A stretch of 64,000 bases of DNA. Source: Azospirillum brasilense. GTDB taxonomy: Bacteria; Pseudomonadota; Alphaproteobacteria; Azospirillales; Azospirillaceae. A model generated the notes under the pieces. That model searched no databases and was not told where the DNA came from. It was given only the letters and a program-made list of their open reading frames with translations. Positions 37,190 through 45,847 of this stretch are shown here, piece after piece. Within the stretch, counting starts at the first letter, position 1. Each line of letters opens with the position of its first letter. The stretch spans positions 1,426,001-1,490,000 of the forward strand of contig NZ_CP012914.1 of assembly GCF_001315015.1 (NCBI RefSeq), in the 5' to 3' direction. Both the position numbers and the translations under genes were made by a program.

Positions 37190-37992
37190 TGGCCGCACCA
37201 CACCGGGGCGCGCTTCTGCAGGAAGGCGTCGATGCCCTCCTCGGCGTCGCGGGCCAGCATGTTCTCGGTCATCACGCGGGCGGCGTAGGCGTAGGCCTCC
37301 TCCACGTCCAGTTCGATCTGGCGGTAAAAGGCCTCCTTGCCGATGGCGAGGGTCAGCGGCGACTTCGCGGCGATCTTGCCGGCGGCCTCCGCCACCACGG
37401 CGTCGAGCCGGTCGGCCGGCACCGCGCGGTTGACGAGGCCGATGCGCTCAGCCTCCTCGGCGCCGATCAGGTCGCCGAGCAGCAGCATCTCCATGGCCGC
37501 CTTGCGCCCCACGGCGCGGCTCAGCGCCACCATGGGGGTGGAGCAGAACAGGCCAATGTTCACGCCCGGCGTGGCGAATCGCGCCGTGTCGGCGCAATAG
37601 GCGAGGTCGCAGGTGGCGACGAGCTGGCAACCCGCCGCCGTGGCGATGCCGTGGACCTTGGCGATCACCGGCTGGCGGATGCGGCTGACCGTCAGCATCA
37701 GTTTGGAGCACTGGACGAACAGCGACTCATAGGCGGTGCGGTCCGGATTGGCGCGCATCTCTTTGAGGTCGTGCCCGGCGCAGAAGGCCGGCCCGGCCCC
37801 GGACAGCACCACGGCGCGGACCGTGGAGTCCTGGTGGATGGCCTCCAGTTCCGCCTGCAGCGCGCCCATCAGCCCGACGGACAGGGCGTTGCGCGCCTGC
37901 GGGCGGTTCAGCGTCAGGGTGGCAACGCCGTCGCGGTCCTTGCGGAGAACCAGCGGCGCGTCATCGCTGATGAGGGGCGGGGTGTCGTTCAT
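37186..37992 (-). CDS. Enoyl-CoA hydratase/isomerase
   Basis: The 268-residue crotonase-fold protein has the oxyanion-hole strands GAGPAFCAGHDLKEM and AAGCQLVATCDLAYC, typical of this superfamily. The second catalytic Glu of classic hydratases (GxxE in the 144 region) is not obvious in the FATPGVNIGLFCSTPMVAL segment, so the reaction may differ. Start ATG 37992 follows GGGAGGA. It is the first gene of an operon with the CoA-binding protein and metY. Confidence 0.87.
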   Translation of the reverse strand: MNDTPPLISDDAPLVLRKDRDGVATLTLNRPQARNALSVGLMGALQAELEAIHQDSTVRAVVLSGAGPAFCAGHDLKEMRANPDRTAYESLFVQCSKLMLTVSRIRQPVIAKVHGIATAAGCQLVATCDLAYCADTARFATPGVNIGLFCSTPMVALSRAVGRKAAMEMLLLGDLIGAEEAERIGLVNRAVPADRLDAVVAEAAGKIAAKSPLTLAIGKEAFYRQIELDVEEAYAYAARVMTENMLARDAEEGIDAFLQKRAPVWCGQ

Positions 37993-38105
37993 CGCTGTCC
38001 AATCCTCCCGGATGTTTTGATCGTTGGCGGGAACAGTACCCCGACCGCTCCCGCCACGGAACCGGGCGTGTGGTCCGATCATCTAACGATGCCGTGGCGG
38101 ACAAC

Positions 38106-38121
38106 TCAACATATTTGTTGA
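38106..38121. promoter_or_regulatory. AT-rich inverted repeat between divergent genes
   Basis: TCAACATATTTGTTGA has 6-bp arms and a 4-base spacer and lies in an AT-rich divergent promoter region between the enoyl-CoA hydratase and thioesterase genes. A TTGACA hexamer follows at 38139-38144. It is a good operator candidate for a TetR/FadR-like regulator (inference). Confidence 0.45.
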
Positions 38122-38239
38122 TTGAATTTGTAGATTTATTGACAGACGATAGCAAAAGAATGTGTGAAATGGGTTTCGACGCGATGCGCTTGGCGGGCCG
38201 GGCGATGTTCGCCATGATCGGGTCTCCATAAGAAAAGCC

Positions 38240-38722
38240 ATGGGTGAGGGAATGAGCGCGCCGGTCGTGTCCGCCGAGGAACTGGAAGCCCTGATTCGTG
38301 AGGGCGTGCCGCTGGTCGGCAATTACGGGATCACCATCGAGCAGCTTGGCGCCGGGACCGTGCGCATGAAGCTGCCCTACAACGACAGCTTCGTCCGTCC
38401 CGGAGGCACGGTGACGGGGCCGGCGATGTTCGGGCTGGCCGACGTGGCGCTCTACGCCGCCGTGCTCAGCCTGATCGGGCGGGTGGAGCTGGCGGTGACC
38501 ACCAGCATGACCATCAACTTCCTGCGCCGCCCGGCGCCGGTCGCCATCACCGCCGATTGCCGGATCCTGAAGATGGGCAAGCGGCTGGCCTACGGCGAGG
38601 TTCTGCTGTTCTCCGAGGGCGATCCGGAGCCCGTCGCCCACGCCACCGGCACCTATTCGATTCCGCCGCACGACCCGGTGACGCTCGCGGTATCAGGATA
38701 CCACGATCCGGAGATGTCCTGA
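38240..38722 (+). CDS. PaaI/hotdog-fold thioesterase
   Basis: The 160-residue protein has the hotdog fold pattern RMKLPYNDSFVRPGGTVTGP and GLADVALYAAVLSLIG and TSMTINFLRRPAPVAITADC, as in the PaaI thioesterase branch (DUF4442/4HBT). It probably hydrolyses an acyl-CoA. The start is uncertain between ATG 38240 and ATG 38252; neither has a proper ribosome site. It is divergent from the enoyl-CoA hydratase gene, which fits acyl-CoA metabolism. Confidence 0.85.
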   Translation: MGEGMSAPVVSAEELEALIREGVPLVGNYGITIEQLGAGTVRMKLPYNDSFVRPGGTVTGPAMFGLADVALYAAVLSLIGRVELAVTTSMTINFLRRPAPVAITADCRILKMGKRLAYGEVLLFSEGDPEPVAHATGTYSIPPHDPVTLAVSGYHDPEMS

Positions 38723-38808
38723 AAAATCCAATGATATCAATGGCTTTGCTCTCGCGGTAAAATGATACCGTGCGTGTAGAGTGTTGATATGAAACGGATA
38801 TTTTTCCG

Positions 38809-38838
38809 TTGACAGGCCCCCCGTGCGCTGCGTACAAC
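38809..38838 (+). promoter_or_regulatory. Promoter of rplM-rpsI
   Basis: A consensus -35 TTGACA (38809-38814) and a -10-like TACAAC (38833-38838) with an 18-base spacer lie 80 bp before rplM. It is the only good housekeeping-type promoter in this gap. Confidence 0.65.
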
Positions 38839-38918
38839 ACCGGCCGCTTCGGCGCCCCGGGGATTGAACGTCCAGTTTCGGTGGCCCGCCGATCCACGTT
38901 TAGTCAACGAGTGTGGCG

Positions 38919-39383
38919 ATGAAGACCTTCAATCTGAAGCCGACCGACATCGAGAAGAAGTGGTACGTCGTCGATGCCGACGGCCTCGTTCTCGGCCGGC
39001 TTGCCAGCATCCTGGCGAACATCCTGCGCGGCAAGAACAAGCCGACCTTCACCCCGCACATGGATTGCGGCGACCACGTCGTCGTGATCAACGCGGAGAA
39101 GGTCAAGCTGACCGGCAACAAGCGCCAGGACGACATCTTCTACTGGCACACCGGTTATCCGGGCGGCATCAAGGGCCGTTCCAAGGGCCAGATCCTGGAC
39201 GGCAAGTACCCGGAGCGCGTGATCGAGAAGGCCGTGGAGCGCATGGTTCCGCGCGGCCCGCTCGGCCGCAAGGTGATGACCCACCTGAAGGTCTACAAGG
39301 GCGCCGCCCACCCGCACGAGGCGCAGCAGCCGGTCGCTCTCGACGTTGCGGCCATGAACCCGAAGAATAAGCGGAGCGCGTAA
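38919..39383 (+). CDS. rplM: 50S ribosomal protein L13
   Basis: The 154-residue protein starts [20 protein letters not shown] and has [18 protein letters not shown] and [15 protein letters not shown], matching alphaproteobacterial L13 in sequence and length. ATG 38919 fits the conserved N-terminus better than GTG 38913. It is followed 4 bp later by rpsI, the usual pair. Confidence 0.99.
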   Translation: MKTFNLKPTDIEKKWYVVDADGLVLGRLASILANILRGKNKPTFTPHMDCGDHVVVINAEKVKLTGNKRQDDIFYWHTGYPGGIKGRSKGQILDGKYPERVIEKAVERMVPRGPLGRKVMTHLKVYKGAAHPHEAQQPVALDVAAMNPKNKRSA

Positions 39384-39387
39384 TCCA

Positions 39388-39870
39388 ATGGCTCAGGTTA
39401 CCACCACCCTTTCCGGCCTGAAGGACATCGCTGCCGCTCCGGCCGCCGCCTCCGCCGAAGTGGTCGCCCCGAAGCTGGACGCCCAGGGCCGCGCCTACGC
39501 CACCGGCAAGCGCAAGGACGCCGTCGCCCGCGTGTGGATCAAGCCGGGCTCCGGCAAGATCGTCGTCAACGGCCGCGACCAGGAAGTCTACTTCGCCCGC
39601 CCGGTGCTGCGCATGATGATCGCCCAGCCCTTCGGCATCACCGACCGCGCCGACCAGTTCGACGTCATGGTCACGGTGGCCGGCGGTGGTCTGTCCGGTC
39701 AGGCCGGCGCGGTCCGTCACGGCATCTCCAAGGCGCTGACCTACTTCGAGCCGGCGCTCCGTCCGCCGCTGAAGGCCGCCGGCTTCCTGACCCGCGACGC
39801 CCGCGTCGTCGAGCGTAAGAAGTACGGCAAGGCCAAGGCCCGCCGCAGCTTCCAGTTCTCGAAGCGCTAA
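39388..39870 (+). CDS. rpsI: 30S ribosomal protein S9
   Basis: The 160-residue protein has an N-terminal extension of about 30 residues, then the S9 domain with [18 protein letters not shown] and ending RRSFQFSKR, the conserved basic tail that reaches the ribosomal P-site tRNA. It is co-transcribed with rplM and followed by a terminator. Confidence 0.99.
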   Translation: MAQVTTTLSGLKDIAAAPAAASAEVVAPKLDAQGRAYATGKRKDAVARVWIKPGSGKIVVNGRDQEVYFARPVLRMMIAQPFGITDRADQFDVMVTVAGGGLSGQAGAVRHGISKALTYFEPALRPPLKAAGFLTRDARVVERKKYGKAKARRSFQFSKR

Positions 39871-39906
39871 AGCCTACCGCGGACCCGCGTTACTGCTGTA
39901 CAAGCG

Positions 39907-39940
39907 AGGGGCGTCCCGACGGGGCGCCCCTTTCTTGTTT
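39907..39940 (+). terminator. Rho-independent terminator after rplM-rpsI
   Basis: Arms AGGGGCG (39907-39913) and CGCCCCT (39925-39931) are followed by TTCTTGTTT. It lies 37 bp after rpsI and ends the ribosomal operon before argC. Confidence 0.8.
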
Positions 39941-40000
39941 CTGTTTCACTCGTCGTCACCGTTCCGTGCCCATCCCCGTGCGTCAAAAGGAACAGCGTCC

Positions 40001-41053
40001 ATGGCCAACAGCACTTCCCCCATCCGCGTCGGCATTCTCGGTGCGTCCGGTTACACCGGCGCCGAGCTGGTGCGCATGCTTCTCCGCCATCCCGGCGTGG
40101 AGATCTGCGCGCTGACGGCCGAGCGACAGGCGGGGAAGCCCATGGCAGAGGTGTTCCCGCATCTGGGCCAGTTCAACCTGCCCGGCCTCGTGAAGATCGA
40201 GGAGGTCGCCTGGGACAAGCTGGACGCCGTCTTCTGCGCTCTGCCGCACGGCACCACGCAGGAGGTCATCGCCGGCCTGCCGCGCCACATCAAGGTGGTG
40301 GACCTGTCCGCCGACTTCCGCCTGTCCGATCCCGCCGAATACGCCACCTGGTACGGGCATGAGCACCGCGCCGTGGAGCTGCAGAAGGAGGTCGCCTACG
40401 GGCTGACCGAGTTCAACCGGCAGGGCGTGCGCAAGGCGCGCGTGGTCGCCAACCCCGGCTGCTACCCGACCTGCTCGCTGCTGGCCCTGCTGCCGCTGCT
40501 GATGGAGGAGATGATCGAGCCGGGCGGCATCGTGATCGACGCCAAGTCGGGCGTCTCCGGCGCCGGGCGCGACGCCAAGCAGCAGAACCTCTTCACCGAG
40601 GTGTCGGAGGGCTTCAACGCCTATGGCGTCGGCCACCACCGCCACATGCCGGAAATCGAGCAGGAGCTGCGGCTGGCCGCCGGGCGTCCGGTGACGGTCA
40701 GCTTCACCCCGCACCTCGTCCCGATGAACCGCGGCATGATGGCGACGATCTATGTCCGCATGGCCGACGGGGTCACCGCCGACGACCTGCGCGCCACGCT
40801 GACCGCGCGCTACGAATCGGAGCCCTTCGTGAACGTCACGGCGGCGGGCATCGCCCCGGCGACCCGCCACGTCCGCGCCTCCAACCAGGCGCTGATCGGC
40901 GTCTTTCCCGACCGCACCCCGCGTGGCGCCATCATCGTCTCGGTCATCGACAATCTGGTGAAGGGCGCCTCCGGCCAGGCCATCCAGAACATGAACGTCA
41001 TGTTCGGGCTGGGCGAGACGACCGGCCTGGAACAGGCCCCGCTGTTCCCGTGA
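40001..41053 (+). CDS. argC: N-acetyl-gamma-glutamyl-phosphate reductase
   Basis: The 350-residue protein begins VGILGASGYTGAELVRMLLR (NADP-binding) and has the active-site VVANPGCYPTCSLLAL with Cys154, plus GVGHHRHMPEIEQEL. This is the long type of ArgC, third step of arginine synthesis. ATG 40001 follows AAAGGA. Its stop overlaps the gamma carbonic anhydrase GTG start. Confidence 0.97.
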   Translation: MANSTSPIRVGILGASGYTGAELVRMLLRHPGVEICALTAERQAGKPMAEVFPHLGQFNLPGLVKIEEVAWDKLDAVFCALPHGTTQEVIAGLPRHIKVVDLSADFRLSDPAEYATWYGHEHRAVELQKEVAYGLTEFNRQGVRKARVVANPGCYPTCSLLALLPLLMEEMIEPGGIVIDAKSGVSGAGRDAKQQNLFTEVSEGFNAYGVGHHRHMPEIEQELRLAAGRPVTVSFTPHLVPMNRGMMATIYVRMADGVTADDLRATLTARYESEPFVNVTAAGIAPATRHVRASNQALIGVFPDRTPRGAIIVSVIDNLVKGASGQAIQNMNVMFGLGETTGLEQAPLFP

Positions 41054-41607
41054 CCGAAGAGAAACAGCCCGAGGAAAAATTGCCTGCGATGTCCGGCCTG
41101 ATATTGCCCTTCCAGGGCACGCACCCGAAGATCGACCCGAGCGTCTATGTGGCGCCGACGGCCTCGGTCATCGGCGACGTGGAGATCGGGCCGGGCAGCA
41201 GTGTCTGGTTCGGCTGCACCATCCGCGGCGACGTGAACGAGATCCGAATCGGTGCGCGCACCAACATCCAGGACGGTACCGTGATTCACGTCGCCTCGGC
41301 GGGGCAGGGGACCTACATCGGCGACGACGTGTCGATCGGCCACATGGCCCTGTTGCACGCCTGCACGCTGGAGAGCGGCTGCTTCATCGGCATGCAGGCC
41401 TGCGTCATGGACGGTGCCTATGTCGAGTCGGGGGCCATGGTGGCCGCCGGAGCCCTGGTGACCCCCGGGAAGCGTGTTGCCGCCGGGCAACTTTGGGCCG
41501 GAAGTCCAGCAAGACCCGTGCGTGCACTTACGGAAAAGGACACATCTTTCTTCCCGGTAAACATCCGGAACTACGTGCGGCTTGCTCAAATCTACAGACA
41601 GGGCTAA
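41050..41607 (+). CDS. Gamma-class carbonic anhydrase-like hexapeptide-repeat protein
   Basis: The 185-residue protein has left-handed beta-helix repeats (VYVAPTASVIGDVEIGPGSS, GCTIRGDVNEIRIGARTNIQ) and metal-site histidines in VIHVA, IGHMALLHACTL. The family includes the CaiE/YrdA gamma carbonic anhydrase homologues; catalytic activity is not guaranteed. The start GTG 41050 overlaps the argC stop by 4 bp; ATG 41089 is an alternative that begins at the conserved domain. Confidence 0.9.
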   Translation: MTEEKQPEEKLPAMSGLILPFQGTHPKIDPSVYVAPTASVIGDVEIGPGSSVWFGCTIRGDVNEIRIGARTNIQDGTVIHVASAGQGTYIGDDVSIGHMALLHACTLESGCFIGMQACVMDGAYVESGAMVAAGALVTPGKRVAAGQLWAGSPARPVRALTEKDTSFFPVNIRNYVRLAQIYRQG

Positions 41608-41820
41608 TACCTCTTTAGTGCGTCGCAGCACTGTGGCATACTAGCAACAGTGACACCGGCACGAAACGTGTAGGACTTCCGGAGGGTATGTTTGTACGTG
41701 GACAAACCCCACATGTTTCGCGTTTTGTCACGTTACATGCACGCGATATGTCCTATCGTTTGTGCGATTCGTCCTCCGCGAACCAAGCGGTAGGGAGTGT
41801 GTCTCTAAGGGAGTGGAGAA

Positions 41821-42408
41821 ATGAACAGCTTCTTCCGCGCTACCATGGCCGTCGTGCCGGCCGCCGTCGTCGCTTTCGGCCTGACCGCCGGGGCTCAGGC
41901 CCAGAGCGCCGACACCGCCGAGTGGTGCAACCCGGTCATCGGCTGGAACGATACCCCGGTCCGCACGGCGGATGGCGGCTACGCCACCCACCAGGGCAGC
42001 TACAAGTGCCCGCCGGCCGCCGCTCCGGCGGTTGCCCCGGCCCCGGCCGCCCGCGCCCAGACCGAATACCTCGTGTTCTTCGACTGGGATAAGGCCAACG
42101 TCACCCCGGCCGCCGATCGCGTGATCGGTGATGCGGCTGCCGCCATCGGCAAGGGCGCCAACGCCCGCGTCCATGTCGTCGGCCACACCGACACCTCGGG
42201 TTCGCCGGCCTACAACCAGCGTCTGTCGGTGCGTCGCGCCGAGGCGGTGAAGCAGGCCCTCGTCTCCAAGGGCATCGCCGCCGGCGCCATCACCACCGAG
42301 GGCAAGGGCGAGAGCCAGCTCCTGGTGCAGACCGGCCCGAACGTCCGCGAGCCGTCCAACCGTCGTGCGCAGATCCTGCCGCGCGGTGCGAACGCCCCGT
42401 CGTCGTAA
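41821..42408 (+). CDS. OmpA-family outer-membrane protein
   Basis: The 195-residue protein starts after AAGGGAGTGGAGAA with a signal peptide ending GLTAGAQAQS. A short Cys-containing N-terminal segment (CNPVIGWNDTP...YKCPP) and an Ala/Pro linker precede a C-terminal OmpA domain (about 80-190) with YLVFFDWDKANVTPAA and VVGHTDTSGSPAYNQRLSVR and NRRAQI, the peptidoglycan-binding residues. It is followed by two terminators. There is no beta-barrel domain. Confidence 0.92.
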   Translation: MNSFFRATMAVVPAAVVAFGLTAGAQAQSADTAEWCNPVIGWNDTPVRTADGGYATHQGSYKCPPAAAPAVAPAPAARAQTEYLVFFDWDKANVTPAADRVIGDAAAAIGKGANARVHVVGHTDTSGSPAYNQRLSVRRAEAVKQALVSKGIAAGAITTEGKGESQLLVQTGPNVREPSNRRAQILPRGANAPSS

Positions 42409-42434
42409 GGCGCAGGTTCCCTTTCGGGACACGG

Positions 42435-42462
42435 AACCCCGGACCTCGGTCCGGGGTTTTCG
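42435..42462 (+). terminator. Terminator after OmpA-family gene
   Basis: Perfect 10-bp stem (AACCCCGGAC 42435-42444, GTCCGGGGTT 42449-42458) with tetraloop CTCG and a short T run. Loop and stem suggest strong termination of the OmpA-family transcript. Confidence 0.85.
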
Positions 42463-42471
42463 CCGACAAAG

Positions 42472-42505
42472 AAAAAGGCCCCGGATTTCGATCCGGGGCC
42501 TTTTT
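42472..42505. terminator. Bidirectional terminator between OmpA-family gene and phaC
   Basis: A perfect 15-bp inverted repeat (42472-42486 and 42491-42505, loop TTCG) with A run at the left and T run at the right can terminate both convergent genes. It stands 13 bp after the first terminator, so two hairpins isolate phaC from the OmpA-family gene. Confidence 0.9.
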
Positions 42506-42590
42506 CTTGTTCGGGCCGTCTCATTCGGTCCGGCATGCCAATGGCTCCGGGCCTCCGGAGGGCGGCGGACCGCCCTCCGGATTTCGGACA

Positions 42591-44390
42591 TCAGACGATG
42601 CGCACCTTGGCGTAGGAGCCGGGGGCGTCTTCCAGAACGGGCAGGCCGCCCTTTTCCGGATTGCGCGCCGGGACCTTGCCTTCGGAGAAGGTGGAGACCC
42701 AGTTGTTCCACTCCGGCCACCAGGAGCCGGGGGTCTGCTCCGACGAGGCCAGCCAATCGTCCGAAGCCTTCGGCAGCTTGGCGTTGGTCCAGTAGCAGTA
42801 CTTGCCGGCGGCGGGCGGGTTCACCACGCCGGCGATGTGGCCGGAGGCCGCCAGCACGAACTTCACCGGGCCGGAGAACAGGTGGGCGCCCATGTAGGTG
42901 GACTTCCACGGCGCGATGTGGTCCTCGCGGGCCGACAGGAAGAAGGACGGGGTCTTCACCTTGCGCAGGTCGATCGGCACGCCGCCCAGCGTCACCGCAC
43001 CCGGCTGCGCCAGAAGGTTCTTCTGGTACATGTTGCGCAGGTAGAAGCTGTGCATCGCCGCCGGCATGCGGGTCGAATCGCTGTTCCAGTAGAGCAGGTC
43101 GAACGGGAACGGATCCTTGCCGAGCAGGTAGTTGTTCACGACGAACGACCAGATGAGATCGTTGGCGCGCAGCATGTTGAAGGTGGTCGCCATCTTCGAG
43201 CCGTCCAGGTAGCCCTGTTGGGCCATCTGGCTCTCGATCATGGTGAGCTGCTCCTCGTCGATGAAGACTGACAGCTCGCCGGCTTCGGTGAAGTCGAGCA
43301 TGGTGGTGAAGAAGGTGGCCGACTTGATGCGGTCGTCCTTCTTGGCGGCCATGTAGGACAGGGTGGAGGCCAGCAGCGTGCCGCCCAGGCAGTAGCCGAT
43401 GGCGTTCACGTCCTTCTCGCCGGTCACCTTCTCGATGGCGTCCAGCGCGGCCAGCACGCCTTCGAACATGTAGTCTTCGAAGCCCTTCTGGGCCAGCTTC
43501 TCGTCCGGGTTCACCCAGGACAGGACGAAGACGCTGTGGCCCTGGTCCACCGCCCACTTGATGAAGCTGTTCTTCTCGCGCAGATCCAGGATGTAATACT
43601 TGTTGATCCAGGGCGGCACGATCATCAGCGGCCGCTTGTTCACCTCCGGCGTGGTCGGGGTGTACTGGATGAGCTGCATCAGATCGGTTTGGAAGACGAC
43701 CTTGCCCGGGGTGACGGCGATGTTCTTGCCGACCTGGAAGGCGTCGTAGTCGGTCATGGAGATGCGCAGCTCGCCCTTGCCGCGCTCCAGGTCCTTCAGC
43801 AGGTGCTCCAGGCCCTTGACGAGGTTCTCGCCGCCCGTCTCGATGGTCGTGCGCAGCACCTCCGGGTTCGTCATGACGAAGTTGGAGGGCGCCATCGCGT
43901 CGACGAACTGGCGGGTGTAGAAGTCGACCTTCTTGGCCGTGTGGTCGTCCAGCCCGTCCACCTCGTTGACCGTGGACTGCATCCACCGGGCCGACAGCAG
44001 GTAGGACTGCTTGATGAAGTCGAACAGGGTGTTCTCGTCCCAGGCCGAATCCTTGAAGCGGCGGTCGTCCTTCGCCGGGGCGATCACCGGCTGGGCGTCC
44101 TGGCCGAAGAAGCGCTGGGTCGTGCGCTGCCACAGGGTCAGGTAATCCTGCCACAGCGTCATCTGCGCCTTCATCAGCTTGGCCGGATCGGCCATCATGC
44201 GCGTGGTCATCTCCAGGAACGCATGGCCGACGCCCATCGGGTCGGGGTTCTTCGCGCCGACGCCGTCCGAGGCCTGACGGGACAGGAATTCGGTGACCAG
44301 CCGCTGGCTCTGCTCGGCGATGCGGGTCATCGCCCGCGACATCTCCACCGGGTCGGGAAGCTTGACGTCAGGGGCCTGGTTTTCGGCCAT
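42591..44390 (-). CDS. phaC: Class I poly(3-hydroxyalkanoate) synthase
   Basis: The 599-residue protein has an N-terminal class I PhaC domain and an alpha/beta-hydrolase catalytic part. The lipase-like box GYCLGG carries catalytic Cys334. Asp lies in FFLSAREDHIAPW and His in LAASGHIAGVVNPP, completing the triad. Class I PhaC polymerises 3-hydroxybutyryl-CoA into PHB granules. Start ATG 44390 has AAGGA upstream. phaA/phaB are not nearby. Confidence 0.97.
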   Translation of the reverse strand: MAENQAPDVKLPDPVEMSRAMTRIAEQSQRLVTEFLSRQASDGVGAKNPDPMGVGHAFLEMTTRMMADPAKLMKAQMTLWQDYLTLWQRTTQRFFGQDAQPVIAPAKDDRRFKDSAWDENTLFDFIKQSYLLSARWMQSTVNEVDGLDDHTAKKVDFYTRQFVDAMAPSNFVMTNPEVLRTTIETGGENLVKGLEHLLKDLERGKGELRISMTDYDAFQVGKNIAVTPGKVVFQTDLMQLIQYTPTTPEVNKRPLMIVPPWINKYYILDLREKNSFIKWAVDQGHSVFVLSWVNPDEKLAQKGFEDYMFEGVLAALDAIEKVTGEKDVNAIGYCLGGTLLASTLSYMAAKKDDRIKSATFFTTMLDFTEAGELSVFIDEEQLTMIESQMAQQGYLDGSKMATTFNMLRANDLIWSFVVNNYLLGKDPFPFDLLYWNSDSTRMPAAMHSFYLRNMYQKNLLAQPGAVTLGGVPIDLRKVKTPSFFLSAREDHIAPWKSTYMGAHLFSGPVKFVLAASGHIAGVVNPPAAGKYCYWTNAKLPKASDDWLASSEQTPGSWWPEWNNWVSTFSEGKVPARNPEKGGLPVLEDAPGSYAKVRIV

Positions 44391-44623
44391 TGGTGCGGTC
44401 CTTCTTCTTTAGGCGAGTTTTAGGCTTCAGGAGGGACGTTGTGCGGTTTATACAGTGCCTGCCGGAAGTCTGTTCGGTCGGAGTGCGTTCCGGTCCTGGC
44501 ATCCCGGACAGCTTATGCCATGTCCGTTCGAGCCGGGGTCCGTCATACACCTCTCGTATGAAGATTTCATTTCGCCCACCACCGTTCAAGCGGCCGGATG
44601 GGTTTGGATGTGAGGTTCGCAGA

Positions 44624-45019
44624 ATGGAAACGGGTATCCGACGCGGCGTGGTTGCGAAGACGGGCCGGCTGGGTCCGGCGCTGTCCGTCCTGGTTGTTCT
44701 CGCTCTGCCGGCCTGCAGCGACCGCGTGCTCGACACCGGGCTGGTCGGCGCCGTGACCGGCCGCGACGTGCCCAGCCAGGAGTCGCCGGTGCGCGGCATG
44801 TCCGGCCAGAACCGCGAATACCCCAATCTCGGCACCGTTCCGCCGCGCCCCACCGATTTGCGGACGGAAGCACAGCGCCAGCAGGATCTGGACCGTCTGG
44901 CCCAGGACCGCGAGGCCGCCAAGACATTGTTGCCGACCCCCATGGACGCTCCCCCGCCGCCGGACATCACGCCTGGACAGCCAAGCGCCGGGAAGCCCGC
45001 CCCCGGAAAGCCCAATTGA
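44624..45019 (+). CDS. Small lipoprotein of unknown function
   Basis: The 131-residue protein has a lipoprotein signal (LGPALSVLVVLALPAC, Cys31) and a proline-rich C-terminus (PMDAPPPPDITPGQPS). The middle has LRTEAQRQQDLDRLAQDREA, a probable coiled-coil helix. No family is recognised. It is divergent from phaC. Start ATG 44624 was chosen because it puts the lipobox at the right distance. Confidence 0.7.
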   Translation: METGIRRGVVAKTGRLGPALSVLVVLALPACSDRVLDTGLVGAVTGRDVPSQESPVRGMSGQNREYPNLGTVPPRPTDLRTEAQRQQDLDRLAQDREAAKTLLPTPMDAPPPPDITPGQPSAGKPAPGKPN

Positions 45020-45394
45020 GGGCAGGGGTGTAGCAAAAGGCGGATGCTGCCAGTAATCCGTAAGTATACCTATGCGGAGCGTCCTGCGGTCTCTGATGGC
45101 GTTCCTTTGAAGGAGGAGGACGCGCCGGTCTTCATCCGGTCGATGCGCAGTTCCGATGGCGGTGGCGCGGACCACGGAGCACCCATTGCTGCTGCCAAGG
45201 TGGAAAAACTACGTCTTGCGGCGGCGGGTCCGCAATAGATTTTCATGCTGCGACTATTTGGCGCGTCGGCTTCGCTTCAGCTCGGGGGAGTTTCACGTCG
45301 GGCGGATCGATATCGGGCGGCCATGGCGCCGCGGCATGACCGCCCTGCGCCGCCCGTGGTTGCTGGAAATTATAAGGCGCCCTTACAATAAGGG
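45020..45394. other. 375-bp gene-free stretch before the marR gene
   Basis: Only a weak 64-codon frame (45044-45238) lies here, with no ribosome site or recognisable motif, so I do not call it. The right end (45373-45394) holds a short inverted repeat and AT-rich promoter-like bases for the regulator gene. Confidence 0.5.
45373..45385. promoter_or_regulatory. Candidate MarR operator
   Basis: TAAGG-N3-CCTTA is an inverted repeat 10 bp upstream of the MarR-family start, in an AT-rich island. Its position suggests autoregulation of the regulator/efflux operon. Confidence 0.45.
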
Positions 45395-45847
45395 ATGCTT
45401 GATGAATCCCCCTTCGGAATGATCCTGATCGACTGCGCGCGGCTTCTGCGCGCGCGGTTCGACCGTGCCCTGGACGACGCGCGGCTCGGCCTCACGGCGG
45501 GGGAGGCGCGGGCGCTGGTCTATGTCTGCCGTCACCCCGGCTCGCGCCAGTCGGTGTTGGCGACCCACATGTGGGTGGAACCGATGACCCTGGTCGGCTT
45601 CCTCGACCGGCTGGAGGCGCGCGGGCTGGTGGTCCGCGAGCCGGACCCGGCGGACCGCCGCGCCAAGATCGTCCAGCCGACCCCGCAGGCCGAGCCGCTG
45701 GCGCTCCAGGTTCTGGAGGCCTTCCGCAATGAGCGCGAGTCGGCCATGGCCGACCTTTCGGCGGAGGAGATCGTCCTGCTCAAGGACATGCTGGGCCGCC
45801 TGCGCAACCGCATGATCGCCGACGACCGCGGCGGGGCCGGCCAATGA
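45395..45847 (+). CDS. MarR-family transcriptional regulator
   Basis: The 150-residue winged-helix protein has GLTAGEARALVYVCRHPGSR, then QSVLATHMWVEPMTLVGFLD (recognition region) and the wing LEARGLVVREPDPADRRAK, the DxRxK pattern typical of MarR. The start is at ATG 45395 or possibly ATG 45419. It overlaps the efflux gene by 4 bp (ATGA). MarR regulators with this arrangement usually repress the adjoining pump. Confidence 0.93.
   Translation: MLDESPFGMILIDCARLLRARFDRALDDARLGLTAGEARALVYVCRHPGSRQSVLATHMWVEPMTLVGFLDRLEARGLVVREPDPADRRAKIVQPTPQAEPLALQVLEAFRNERESAMADLSAEEIVLLKDMLGRLRNRMIADDRGGAGQ

Noticed and set aside
36653..38240. SAM riboswitch expected near metY
   Set aside because: Only 18 bp separate metY from the upstream gene, and the operon leader shows inverted repeats but no SAM-II-like pseudoknot that I can recognise.
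45044..45238. 64-codon open frame before the marR gene
   Set aside because: No ribosome-binding site, no recognisable motif, and composition unlike neighbouring genes. I treat it as chance.
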